NCBI GenBank assembly: GCA_011317545.1
Contig: WUJK01000003.1
Span: 868,001-932,000 of the forward strand
Source of the DNA: Coniella vitis
Taxonomy: Eukaryota > Ascomycota > Sordariomycetes > Diaporthales > Schizoparmaceae
Direction: 5' to 3'
Length of the DNA: 64,000 bases
The position numbers and the translations under genes are program-made. Shown piece after piece: positions 22,921 through 32,987 of the stretch. The first letter of the stretch is position 1. Each line of letters starts with the position of its first letter. Under the pieces are notes generated by a model that saw nothing but the letters and a program-made list of their open reading frames with translations, was not told where the DNA came from and did no database searches.

Positions 22921-23561
22921 GGTGAGATGTTGCAAGTTGAAAAGAATGGCGAGATTGGCTGGTAAAAAGACGGTAACTTATGACGTTCTTTCCGCTGACA
23001 ATTTATGGCAGGCAGAAGAGTGCTGCAGCAATCAGACAGGCTAAACAGGCAATCAGAGCGGAGCCTTTTGGCCCCTTTTGACCAATGAAAGAACGACTGC
23101 CCAGCTCATGGAGGGGTGCTTTCCGAAGGCGATGGATGACCATTGTGAATGTGTGGGGTACAGCTTCCCGTGTATTGAAGGCGACTCTCTCGGTGTTTCC
23201 TAGGATTGCTGATGGCCCATTTTGTTTTGCCATGAGGCCTGCTGGCGAGCCATTGGGATGGCATGGAGGGCTTCGTTGATTATTTCCTCACTTCAGAAAT
23301 TTAATAAACCACTTTCTTCTTCTTTGCACAGCTCTCTCAAGCTGTGCTCTGCTTGCAATCCTTCCTTGGATTTCGGTGTCCTTGTTGCCTTGCCGCCACC
23401 TCAGAGTTTAGACAAGATTTCAAAGGCAGTTTCTCTACAGAGAGTTGTTGGCAACTACAACGTCTTTTGCGACAAGGCCAAAAGACACGAGCGCTCCCTC
23501 CTAACGGCTGGGTGCACACCGATCCCTTGCCTATCTCCCCCGTTTCAGATGCGTTGTCACG
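22921..23561. promoter_or_regulatory. divergent promoter of Zim17 and cullin-3
   Basis: This 641-bp stretch lies between two divergent start codons. A CCAAT box lies at about 23080 (GACCAATGAAAG). The half next to cullin-3 is CT-rich (TTTCTTCTTCTTTG at about 23313), typical of a fungal core promoter. No coding frame is supported here. Confidence 0.5.
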
Positions 23562-26272
23562 ATGCATAGACCTTCGAACAAGATCAGGGCGCCTCGCAAG
23601 GTAAGGACATACTCGCCTTGCCTCCTATGACTGCCTGACTGTTGCGTCTCAGAGCACTGACAAAGAAAGCGCAACAGCCCATAGGCCGGCGCGTTAACGA
23701 CCAGAGCCCTGAAGACCAAGAATTCGATGCTTGCTGGAAAATGATATACGATGCACTCGCTGCCATCCACGAACGCAATGCCGGACAGCTCTCCTTCGAG
23801 CAGCTCTATCGCGCCTCCTATAAGATAGTCATACGTCGCCGCGGTTCCGAGCTATACGACAGAGTTGGCGATTTTGAAAAGAACTGGTTTCGTGACAAGG
23901 TCATGCCGCCGATTTTCGCCGTCATATCGCCCAAACTGATCAGCCTGGCTTTGGGCGACTTGCCTGGTACCACCAGCAATGAGAGACGCGAGATGGGCGA
24001 GAAATTCCTTAAAGCGATCAGAGATTCTTGGGATCATCATGTGCAGGCCAACAACATGATTACAGACATCATGATGTACCTCGACAAGGGACAGGGTGTG
24101 GCTACAGACCGCGATACCGGGCGGCCACCCCTCTACCTGGTTGTCCTTGGCCTTTACCGGGACAATATACTCAGAAGCCAATTTTCCTCGATACAAGGAC
24201 CTCTGACCAACGTCATCAATGCGGTCATTCTCGACCTGATCAATTTGGAGAGGAACGGAGAGATTATCGACCGAAGTCTTGTCAAAGGGCTTGTGAATAT
24301 GTATGAGCAGTTGGCCGAGACGGACGAGTACTTTGACGACAACCGACTCTATCTGACCACATTCGAACCCGTATATTTCAAAGACACTCGCCGGTACTAC
24401 GCAATCGAAGCTGACAGGCTACTGGAGGAAGGCAATGCGAGCACCTGGATCCGTCAAGCAGACCGCCGTTTGAGGGAAGAGTCCACGCGATGTGACACCA
24501 TGGTTGCGAAGCTCAGCCAGCCTAACATACTCGGAATTTTGGAAGACGAGCTCATTGCAAAACATCTTGACAAATTCTTTGCGTTCGAGGTTACTGGCCT
24601 CCGCGCCATGATCGACAATGATCGCTTTGAAGATCTCACCATCGTGTACCGCCTTGTTTCCCGACCTGGTGTTCAAGGTGGAATCGATAAGCTGAAGAAG
24701 ATCATGTCCAACCGAATCGTAGAGATAGGGACAGAGATTCAGACCAGCTTGTCCGAAACCAACGTCTCTGGTCCACAAGATGCACAAGCCAAGGCCGACG
24801 AGAACGCTGGAAATGATGGTGCTGATAAACCCAAGGCGTTGACCGGCACCGCTAGGCAAACAGCGATTGCCGTCAAATGGGTTGACGAGGTGTTGCAACT
24901 CAAAGACAAGTTTGACAAATTCCTCACAGAGTGCTTCAATGGCGACAAAATCCTCGAGTCTGCCGTAACAAAGAGCTTTACCGATTTTGTCAACAGCTTT
25001 AACCGCAGTGCTGAATTTGTGTCTCTTTTCATTGATGACCAGCTCAAGACGGGCATCAAGGGCAAGACTGAAGAGCAAATCGACGAAACAATGGTCAAGG
25101 CTATTACTCTGATACGTTACCTGCAGGATCGCGACATCTTTCAACGCTACTACCAAAAACACCTCTCTCGACGCTTGCTGTATGGAAAATCCGAGAGTAT
25201 GGAGGCGGAAAACCAGCTCATCTCGCGAATGAAACAAGAAATTGGCAGCCACTTTACATCCAAGTTTGAAGGCATGTTCAAGGACATGGAGATGTCGCGT
25301 GATCTCACTTCTGGCTATCGCGATCACATCAACAACCTTGGCGATGTGGATCACAAGAATATTGACCTTCACATCCACGTGCTCACAAGCAACAATTGGC
25401 CTTCAGAGAATATGGCTCCCAAGTCTGGTGATGGAGCACGGCTTGAATGTACATGGCCTGCCGACATCAAGCGGTTGCAGGACAGTTTTCTGCAGTTTTA
25501 TCTCAACGCGCGTAACGGGCGCGTGCTCACTTGGATGGGCTCTCTGGGAACGGCAGATGTTAAATGCGTCTTCCCAAAGATACCAGGAAAAGAAAGCGGC
25601 CCACTGAGCAAAGACCGACGATACGAAATAACTGTATCCACATATGGAATGCTGGTTTTGTTGATGTTCAACGACTTGGCCGAGGATGAATGGGTCACAT
25701 ATGAAGACATTCAAGCTACCACGAACATTCCGAGTGGAGAGCTCAACCGAACACTCGCCTCGCTATCGCTTGCCCCGAAATCTAGGGTCTTGCTCAAGGA
25801 ACCAATGAACAAGACGATCAAGTCTGGCGACAGCTTCTCATTCAACAATGCCTTTGTCAGCAAGACTGTCAAGATTCGCGCCCCTATTGTGAGCGCGCAG
25901 GCCAAGGTCGAAGATGTGGATGAACGCAAGGAGACGGAGAAGAAGAATGACGAAAGCCGGGCGCATATCGTAGACGCCGCCATTGTCCGCATCATGAAGT
26001 ATGTTTTACCGTATCTGTTTTTGCGGTCTCATGGATTTCTTTTTCAGTATTACATATAAAATTGGTGATGGAAGCTAACCAAGTCTGGTGACAGGTCGCG
26101 CAAGGAGCTCCCTCACAATCAGCTTCTTACCGAAGTCATTACAGTTCTCACCGGCCGATTCAAGCCAGACGTGTCGCTTGTCAAGAAGCGTATCGAAGAT
26201 TTGTTGAATCGGGAGTACATAGAGCGGGCTGAGGACGACGCCTCTCAGCAAATCTATCGCTACCTTGCTTGA
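23562..26272 (+). CDS. cul3: cullin-3, scaffold of CRL3 ubiquitin ligases
   Basis: Scaffold that joins BTB substrate adaptors to the Rbx1-E2 module. Proposed exons: 23562-23600, 23678-25998, 26095-26272 (845 aa). Exon 1 encodes MHRPSNKIRAPRK, the typical Cul3 N-terminus. Its donor is AAG|GTAAGG. The nearest AG (23652) breaks the frame. The acceptor CAACAG at 23677 keeps it and sits 15 nt after an ideal CTGAC branch point. Cullin repeats follow (LSFEQLYRASYKIVIRR), then a short disordered insert (residues near 380-400) and the cullin homology core (QDRDIFQRYYQKHLSRRLL). The last exon holds the winged-helix Nedd8 domain: IVRIMKSRKELPHNQLL. The acceptor Lys (about 787) is encoded across the last intron. 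The C-terminus REYIERAEDD...YRYLA is complete. Confidence 0.93.
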
Positions 26273-27270
26273 GCGAACTTCCCACCATCGACCTCTTGTC
26301 GAGACCTCTTTTTTCACTTCACTGGAGTATGATTTCACCCGCGCAAATGGACAAACATGAAATGTGGCGAGGCGTCTAGGGTTTTGGACTGGCTTGTTCT
26401 TTGTTTTATCCCCACGAGTAGCATGGGCTAACGGCATTTTATAAACTTTTTGCACGAGAAGTGAAGCTTGCAATGATATGCGATAGAGATAAAAGCGCAG
26501 CCCTATGCACATTGCAAGAAAAGGGCTTTTTGGGGGGCCAAAATGACGGCCCGTCGTTGGGGCGGCCCCGCACTGTGATTTTGTCATGGCGACCGACAGA
26601 GGTAGAAAATACAGCTTTCTTCGAACGGAATGCCGGAAAGATGGCGCTGCGTATATAGCGTTGTATGAATATTGCGATTAATATAACTTTTAAGCGTCAG
26701 TCCATCTGAATAGCCGCTTCACGTAGATTCTGGTGCATATTCCCACGGATGAATGGAACTACCAGAAGGACACGTTGGTGACTCGGATATTCTGCGTCAT
26801 AGAAACCACTCGTGGTCCTGAAACATAATGGACATGACAAGATCAACAAGGCGACCGAAGAAAGGCAACACCAAAGAAGAAGGAAACCTTCCAACAAAGC
26901 AAGAATGAGTGAGAGCATCACAATCAGTGTCGCCGTCGCTCGACCATGGCCGTCACCGTCGTCGGCCTGAGGAAATATTGCGGGGTGGCCCGTGCTGCTC
27001 GGGCCAAGTCGGAGGGCAAAAGGAAGATGGTGGTGATTGGCCCAGTTGCTCGCGCTGCTAAGCCTGGCTCAAGTTCCCGAGAGGTCCTGGCCCTGCTCTG
27101 CCCTGGCCACGGGCGGGCCAGCGCAGTTTTTGCTCTCGTCTTCGTTTCCAGGTCCGCTTCCTAAACCACGCAACCGCCTTTCCTGCCCATCGAATCTCCT
27201 CTCCACACAGTTGCAAGCCAATTGCAATTGTTTTCCCTTTCTCTCTAGGCACATAGAGAACCCCATCAAT
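26273..27270. other. intergenic: cullin-3 terminator and ATP1 promoter
   Basis: About 1 kb without a supported gene. An inverted CCAAT box (GATTGGCCC) is at about 27036, and a CT-rich run (TTTTCCCTTTCTCTCTAGG) lies about 20-45 bp before the ATP1 start. Both are usual for strongly expressed fungal housekeeping promoters. Confidence 0.45.
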
Positions 27271-30046
27271 ATGTTCCGATCCGCCCTCCGTCAGAGCACC
27301 CGCGCCGTCGGCGCCCTCTCTGCCTCGAGCAGAGTTGCTGCCGTAAGTTTTGCTCACCAAGAGCAGGCCCGTCTTTTGTGTTTTTTTCCTTCCTTGACGA
27401 CATCATCACCGCACACAACCTTTTCCACGCGCCCGACCCGGACCTCAAGGCCATCCAGACCTACCTGCAGCTTGTCCCAGCCTTACCATAAAGTACCTGC
27501 CAAGCTTGATTGAGACTCTCGAGGCTGCTTGGGGTGGGCGCGTCGGGGACCTTGCTTGAGCTTCTGCAGGTGCGAGGTTTTTGAGGGAGCTGCGAGCTAT
27601 TTCGACTTTGAGACCGGGGGTCGGTTGGATGTCGGGGCTTGAGGATGGGTAACAGAGAAAGCCATGACAAATGCCATCTGCTTAATTACGTTGCCACGTT
27701 CTCACGTTGTCACGCTACCGAGCCACGCGAAAATGGAAATCTCAAGCTAACGTGCCTTCTCTTTCCGTATACTGCAGGCTCGCACCGCCGCTCCTGCCAT
27801 CGCTTCGATCCAAGCCCGCACCTACGCCGACAAGGCCACCCCCACCGAGGTCTCCTCGATCCTCGAGCAGCGCATCCGTGGTGTGCAGGAGGAGAGCAAC
27901 CTCGCCGAGACTGGCCGTGTCCTGTCTGTTGGGTATGTCTAGATAATTCATGATTCAAAAGAGAGGCTGGGCAGAGATGATATTGCCGATCGCGGAGCTC
28001 TTACCACCGTGGTTCCTGATGGGTATACTCTGTTGAATTATTCTTGCTAATTGCAGTGACTTGTAGTGATGGTATCGCCCGTGTGCACGGTATGGCCAAC
28101 GTCCAGGCCGAGGAGCTGGTTGAGTAAGTTAATTTACTGAAGTTGTCAGCGCATCATCGCTTGATGACTAACGCTTGAAACAGGTTCGCTTCTGGCGTCA
28201 AGGGCATGTGCATGAACTTGGAGGCCGGTATGTACAATTTCTTTATTTTGTTCTAGTTCACGGTCACGGTTGCTGACAACTTCACAGGCCAAGTCGGTGT
28301 CGTGCTGTTTGGATCTGACCGTCTCGTCAAGGAGGGCGAGGTTGTCAAGCGTACTGGTCAGATTGTAAGTTCTGGCTCTTATGAGACCTTGGTGGAGGAT
28401 CACAATATTGACGCTACACAATCTAGGTCGACGTTCCTGTTGGTCCCGGTCTTCTCGGCCGTGTCATTGATGCCCTCGGTAACCCCATCGACGGCAAGGG
28501 TCCCATCACCAGCACTGAGAGACGCCGTGCTCAGCTCAAGGCTCCTGGTATCTTGCCTCGCCGCTCCGTCAACCAGCCCGTGCAGACCGGTCTCAAGTCC
28601 GTCGACGCCATGGTGCCCATCGGCCGTGGTCAGCGTGAGCTGATTATTGGTGACCGTCAAACCGGAAAGACTGCCGTCGCTCTGGACGCCATTCTGAACC
28701 AGAAGCGTTGGAACAGCTCCAACGACGAGACCAAGAAGCTCTACTGTGTCTACGTCGCTGTTGGCCAGAAGCGATCCACCGTCGCCCAGCTCGTCAAGAC
28801 TCTGGAGGAGAACGATGCGATGAAGTATTCGATCATTGTCGCTGCCACTGCTTCCGAGGCTGCTCCTCTGCAGTACCTGGCCCCTTTCACTGGTAAGTCT
28901 TGAGTTCTGGTGGTGCGCTTTCTGCACGCATCAACCCCTGTTCGCCCTCCCGACTCGCTGGTACCCGGCCCCGCTTTTATTCCGCGCTAGTCCGGCCCGG
29001 GCGCGCTAGTCTAGTTCGGGCGCGCTAGTCTTCTCATCCTCACATCTTCACTTTCACGACTTCACGATCATAAACTGACATTCTCGTTTAGGCACTGCTG
29101 TCAGCGAATGGTTCCGCGATAATGGAAAGCATGCTCTCATCGTCCTAGACGATTTGAGCAAACAGGCCGTGGCGTAGTATGAAATCCCCGTTCTTATGTC
29201 GTCGTCGTCGCCGACTCAAAAAAAAAGATGAAGAAAAAAGAACGAAAGAAATGCTGACTTACACCACTTACAGCCGTCAAATGTCGCTGTTGCTGCGCCG
29301 TCCCCCCGGACGTGAGGCCTACCCCGGTGATGTCTTCTACCTCCACTCGCGTCTGCTGGAGCGTGCCGCCAAGATGAACGACAAGCACGGTGGTGGCTCT
29401 CTGACTGCCCTGCCCATCATCGAGACCCAGGGTGGTGACGTCTCTGCTTACATTCCCACCAACGTCATTTCCATCACCGACGGCCAGATCTTCTTGGAGG
29501 CTGAGCTCTTCTACAAGGGTATCCGTCCTGCCATCAACGTCGGTCTGTCTGTGTCTCGTGTCGGATCCGCTGCCCAGCTCAAGGCCATGAAGCAGGTCGC
29601 TGGTTCCCTGAAGCTCTTCTTGGCCCAGTACCGTGAGGTTGCTGCTTTCGCCCAGTTCGGTTCTGACCTGGACGCTGCTACCAAGCAGACCCTCAGCCGT
29701 GGTGAGCGTGTAAGTGAAAACCGGCGCATACTACAGTTTTTTGATATGTACGGGCTCATGACTAATAACACATATTCTACAGTTGACCGAGCTTCTCAAG
29801 CAGAAGCAGTACTCGCCCATGGGCGTCAACGAGATGGTTCCCCTCATCTATGCTGGTGTCAACGGCCACCTTGACCCCGTTCCCGTCAGCAAGATTCTCC
29901 AGTGGGAGGCCGACTTCCTGTCCCACCTCAAGACCAACGAGTCCGACCTGCTTGCCACCATTGACAAGGAGGGTGCTCTCAGCAAGGACCTTGAGGCACG
30001 TTTGAAGGATGTCATTGTCAGCTTCACCAAGAGCTTCACCGCCTAA
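27271..30046 (+). CDS. atp1: mitochondrial F1-ATP synthase subunit alpha
   Basis: Non-catalytic nucleotide-binding subunit of the F1 sector in the mitochondrial inner membrane. Nine exons: 27271-27342, 27778-27932, 28067-28123, 28184-28227, 28288-28364, 28427-28892, 29092-29176, 29274-29709, 29783-30046. Phases agree throughout, giving 551 aa, the usual fungal length. The presequence is MFRSALRQSTRAVGALSASS; mature sequence begins around ARTYADKATPTEV. Key segments are VGDGIARVHG, the P-loop GDRQTGKTAVALD (about 210-222), EGDVSAYIPT-type NVISITDG and the conserved RVGSAAQLKAMK. Exon 7 ends within the Tyr codon of AVAYRQMSLLLRRPPGREA (donor TA|GTATGA). Intron 1 is unusually long (435 bp) and intron 6 (199 bp) contains a small GC-rich repeat. 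It is one of the most confidently identified genes in the window. Confidence 0.97.
28984..29030 (+). repeat. short GC-rich tandem repeat in ATP1 intron 6
   Basis: The decamer CGCGCTAGTC recurs three times within 47 bp (first copy CCGCGCTAGTCC), separated by GGCCCGGG and TAGTTCGGG. It lies entirely inside an intron. No function is evident. Confidence 0.5.
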
Positions 30047-30754
30047 ACGGTGGTTGAGTGATCTTGGGAAGTACTGGCGAAAAGTTTTGGAAGGAGCGAT
30101 CTTCGAGGCCACGTGGGCCGGACACGTTACTTGCAAAGGCTAAAAATGCCAAGTCCGTACCACGTGTAGTTCGTTTCCCAGATTAGAGATGGAAAGACTT
30201 TCATGATGAGGTGCCGCTGACTGAAAGATGAGGTGAAGAGGGTGAATGGTTGCACCATTGTAAAAATAGAGTCGTCAACCAATCCAGCACTCAATTCCTT
30301 TTGTTCGCAAATACCTCATCTCCCAGCATGAAAAGGTTTGCGCCTGTGATCGAATCGCTATACCAAAGTATTCCTGTGCTGTTTGCTTTGTGCTGAGGGC
30401 TGGTCGCCGGTCGTTATTAGGTAAGGAAGGGGCGTGACATAGCAGATTCCCCATCTAGTCCAGAGAAGCACTTCGTAGTAGTGACATCATTTCCAGCCCA
30501 CACCACATCCCCCACGACGTACATCAATCAACCTCGACGTCAGCCGTTTTAAGTAGCACAACTCCTTTCTCTGCGCCTCCAGTCTCTCGCTCTGTCATTG
30601 CAGCTTCGAATAGACAGTCTTGCCAAACCACATCACTGCTGACGTGTTCCAAGGCACAATTACCGCACGCAGAAACAACCAGCGCTTCGGCCTCTACACC
30701 AAGAACCAATATCCAACTTGGCTTCGCATCAGCTTGAGGTCTTGAGAGCTTCAG
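30047..30754. other. intergenic: ATP1 3' flank and NAXD promoter
   Basis: 708 bp between two genes on the same strand. No supported coding frame. No distinctive regulatory element is recognised. Confidence 0.45.
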
Positions 30755-32174
30755 ATGGAATCCGAGATGTCTTCGAGAACTAAAGAGCTCCTGCGCCGCG
30801 CGCGGCAGCTGGTGCCGCCCATGTTGGACACATTCCACAAAGGTTCGTCCGTCTCTTATCACCTTGAATCCTCCGTTGCTTTTGGCTTCTCTGCTTTTGA
30901 CAAACAGTTTACTGACATTTGCATTCAACACAGGCCAGCAAGGACGGATCGGAGTTATTGGTGGTAGCATAGACTACACTGGTGCGCCATATTTTTCTGC
31001 CATGGCCAGTGCCAGGTTAGGCTGCGATATGGTGCGTGAATCCTCATCATCCGTTCCAGTTGTGTGGTCCCACGACATCGTGTCTACGGTCTACTCACTT
31101 CAACCTAGTTTCCAACCGCCTGACGGACGAACTAACGACGCTTTCTGTCCCAGTCCCACCTGATTTGCACTCCCGGAGCAGCAACCGTGATCAAGACCTA
31201 CTCTCCAAATATCATGGTGCACCCTCTCATGCGCCAATCGCCAACCCCAGGGACCAACGAGTCCGCTAGCAATGACTCTGCAGACACTGTTGCCTCTCCC
31301 ATTATCGACATGCTTTCTCGGCTACACGTGCTTGTTATCGGACCTGGCCTCGGCCGTGATCCTCTGATGCAGGATACCGTTGCAAGGGTGATTGCCGCGG
31401 CACGGAAGCAGAGCACGCCTCTTGTTCTCGACGCAGACGCGCTCATGATTGTACAAAACCACCCTGAGCTCGTCAAGGGCTATAACCTGGCTGTCTTGAC
31501 CCCCAACGTGGTTGAGTTTGGCCGGTTGTGCAAGGCCTTGGACATCGAGGACAAGGTCAAACAGGCCGAAAACTCTGGCGAAGATGCAGCGAGCAAGGAG
31601 ACGGCCAAGGTGGAAGCTCTGGCACGTGCTCTGGATGGCGTTACGATCGTGCAGAAGGGTTTCCACGACTTCATCAGCGATGGCAAGACGACTTTGACCG
31701 TGGACCTGGAGGGAGGCAAGAAGCGAAGCGGTGGTCAGGGAGATACCCTGACCGGCTCCATCGCTACCTTTTTGGGCTGGCGAAAGGCGTACATGGATGG
31801 AATTTGGGATCACGGCTCAAAGCTCAACGAGGAGGAGCTGGTGCAGCTGGCGGCCTTTGGTGGAGCCGCTATCACAAGAGTAAGTCTTGTCAACTTATCT
31901 TTTCTGTGTTTCCAAGCCTTTTCCGCGTTTCTCACTTGTGGCGTCTGCCTCTTGCCGGCGCCATTTGCGACTTTTGGCGCCATCTACTACGTTTGGAGTA
32001 CACTACAACTTCTTTGTTGACCAGCATTGAACTGACATGCCAAAATAATAGGAATGTTCTCGCCAGGCCTTTCTGAAGAAGGGCCGCAGCTTGCAAGCAA
32101 GTGATCTTACTGATGAGGTTCACGGCGCCTTCCTCACTCTCTTCGGTGAAGCTGACCCAGACTCCAAGCTGTGA
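30755..32174 (+). CDS. naxd: ATP-dependent (S)-NAD(P)H-hydrate dehydratase
   Basis: Metabolite-repair enzyme that uses ATP to convert damaged NAD(P)H hydrate back to NAD(P)H. Exons: 30755-30842, 30934-31031, 31154-31879, 32052-32174 (344 aa); phases agree. The fold is ribokinase-like. Family segments are GRIGVIGGSIDYTGAPYFSA, SHLICTPGAATVIKTYSPN (made across intron 2), VIGPGLGRDPLM, LVLDADALMI, LTPNVVEFGRL, TIVQKGFHDFI and the ATP/catalytic loop RSGGQGDTLTGSIATF, in which the catalytic Asp is conserved. The C-terminal exon (ECSRQAFLKKGRSLQASD...) finishes the domain. No organelle presequence is obvious, so a cytosolic form is likely. A second in-frame ATG four codons downstream could also serve. 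The stop is 55 bp from the inverted-repeat element at 32230. Confidence 0.94.
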
Positions 32175-32229
32175 AAGGCGTTTAATAGGGGCATCAGATT
32201 GCGCCAAATGCCTCTCTGACGGGTACAGC

Positions 32230-32390
32230 CATCTATCCGAGCACCATCTTCCCGAATACTATAGACCGGAAGCGTTAAATCGCACACCCGCGGGTGGTCA
32301 GGGCCGCACCCACACCATTTTTATCAGCAGATATACGTCCGCTATACCCAAATAGAAAAGAATATCTCTTTACGGCAGGCAATATTACCT
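32230..32390 (+). repeat. left terminal inverted repeat, 161 bp
   Basis: Identical to the reverse complement of 32827-32987. Its outer end is CATCTATCCGAGC and its inner end GGCAATATTACCT; beyond that the two arms diverge at once. Confidence 0.9.
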
Positions 32391-32592
32391 ATTGTTTATA
32401 ATTGTTTAGGCTGTTATTTATTCCTAGGTAGTGGATACCATTGCTTTACTTGACTCTGCGGCATTCCTTAGTGTAAAGGCTGTCGCTGGACGTTCTATAC
32501 GTATATATACGTAGTGTTGGACTGGCTCTTGTACGTACGTACGTGTGGGTTTGATGGGCTCTGTATTGCTTGTTGATGATGATGAGTTAAGT

Positions 32593-32627
32593 GAAGGGAG
32601 AGCACTTCGTACGAAGTGCATCCCTTC
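32593..32627. repeat. central palindrome / hairpin of the inverted-repeat element
   Basis: GCACTTCGTACGAAGTGC (32602-32619) is a perfect 18-bp palindrome, flanked by GAAGGG on one side and CCCTTC on the other, so a longer stem is possible. Its centre (32610.5) is within 2 bp of the centre of the whole element (32608.5). A second stem (CAGTAGC ... GCTACTG) follows at 32646-32667. Confidence 0.7.
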
Positions 32628-32826
32628 TCTTCTAGCTAGATCCCCCAGTAGCTTAGTCATGCTACTGCTTATGTACGATCATCACCAGCGTTGGCGATGT
32701 TCCAACACATAGGATATAATATCAAGATTTCAACCTATATATTTTGGCGGCGGCTGGACCTATTACTGCTATACTATAGCAATACCTGGTGATATTGCAT
32801 AGAGTTGCTGGTATAATATATCTAAG

Positions 32827-32987
32827 AGGTAATATTGCCTGCCGTAAAGAGATATTCTTTTCTATTTGGGTATAGCGGACGTATATCTGCTGATAAAAAT
32901 GGTGTGGGTGCGGCCCTGACCACCCGCGGGTGTGCGATTTAACGCTTCCGGTCTATAGTATTCGGGAAGATGGTGCTCGGATAGATG
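32827..32987 (-). repeat. right terminal inverted repeat, 161 bp
   Basis: Exact reverse complement of 32230-32390. The inner end begins AGGTAATATTGCC and the outer end is GCTCGGATAGATG. Confidence 0.9.

Larger units (their letters stand above)
32230..32987. mobile_element. 758-bp inverted-repeat element (MITE-like, non-autonomous)
   Basis: The first and last 161 bp are exact reverse complements (161/161 by eye). They enclose 436 bp that contain no coding frame of note. The ends read CATCTATCCGAGCACCATC inward from the left and the complement from the right. The size, very long perfect inverted ends and non-coding core fit a non-autonomous DNA transposon or MITE. The exact insertion boundary is uncertain: TA or AT within the terminal CATCTA/TAGATG could be a palindromic target duplication, but no longer flanking direct repeat is seen. 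It sits in the probable 3' flank of the NAXD gene. The perfect match of the two arms implies recent origin or active homogenisation. Confidence 0.75.

Noticed and set aside
24419..25378. Minus-strand frame of 319 codons opposite cullin-3
   Set aside because: Lies wholly inside the cullin-3 exon whose family is certain; no independent similarity.
29179..29272. Coding reading through the Lys-rich stretch before exon 8 of ATP1
   Set aside because: This is intron 7. Splicing TA|GTATGA to CAG|C restores the invariant QAVAYRQMSLLL of ATP synthase alpha.
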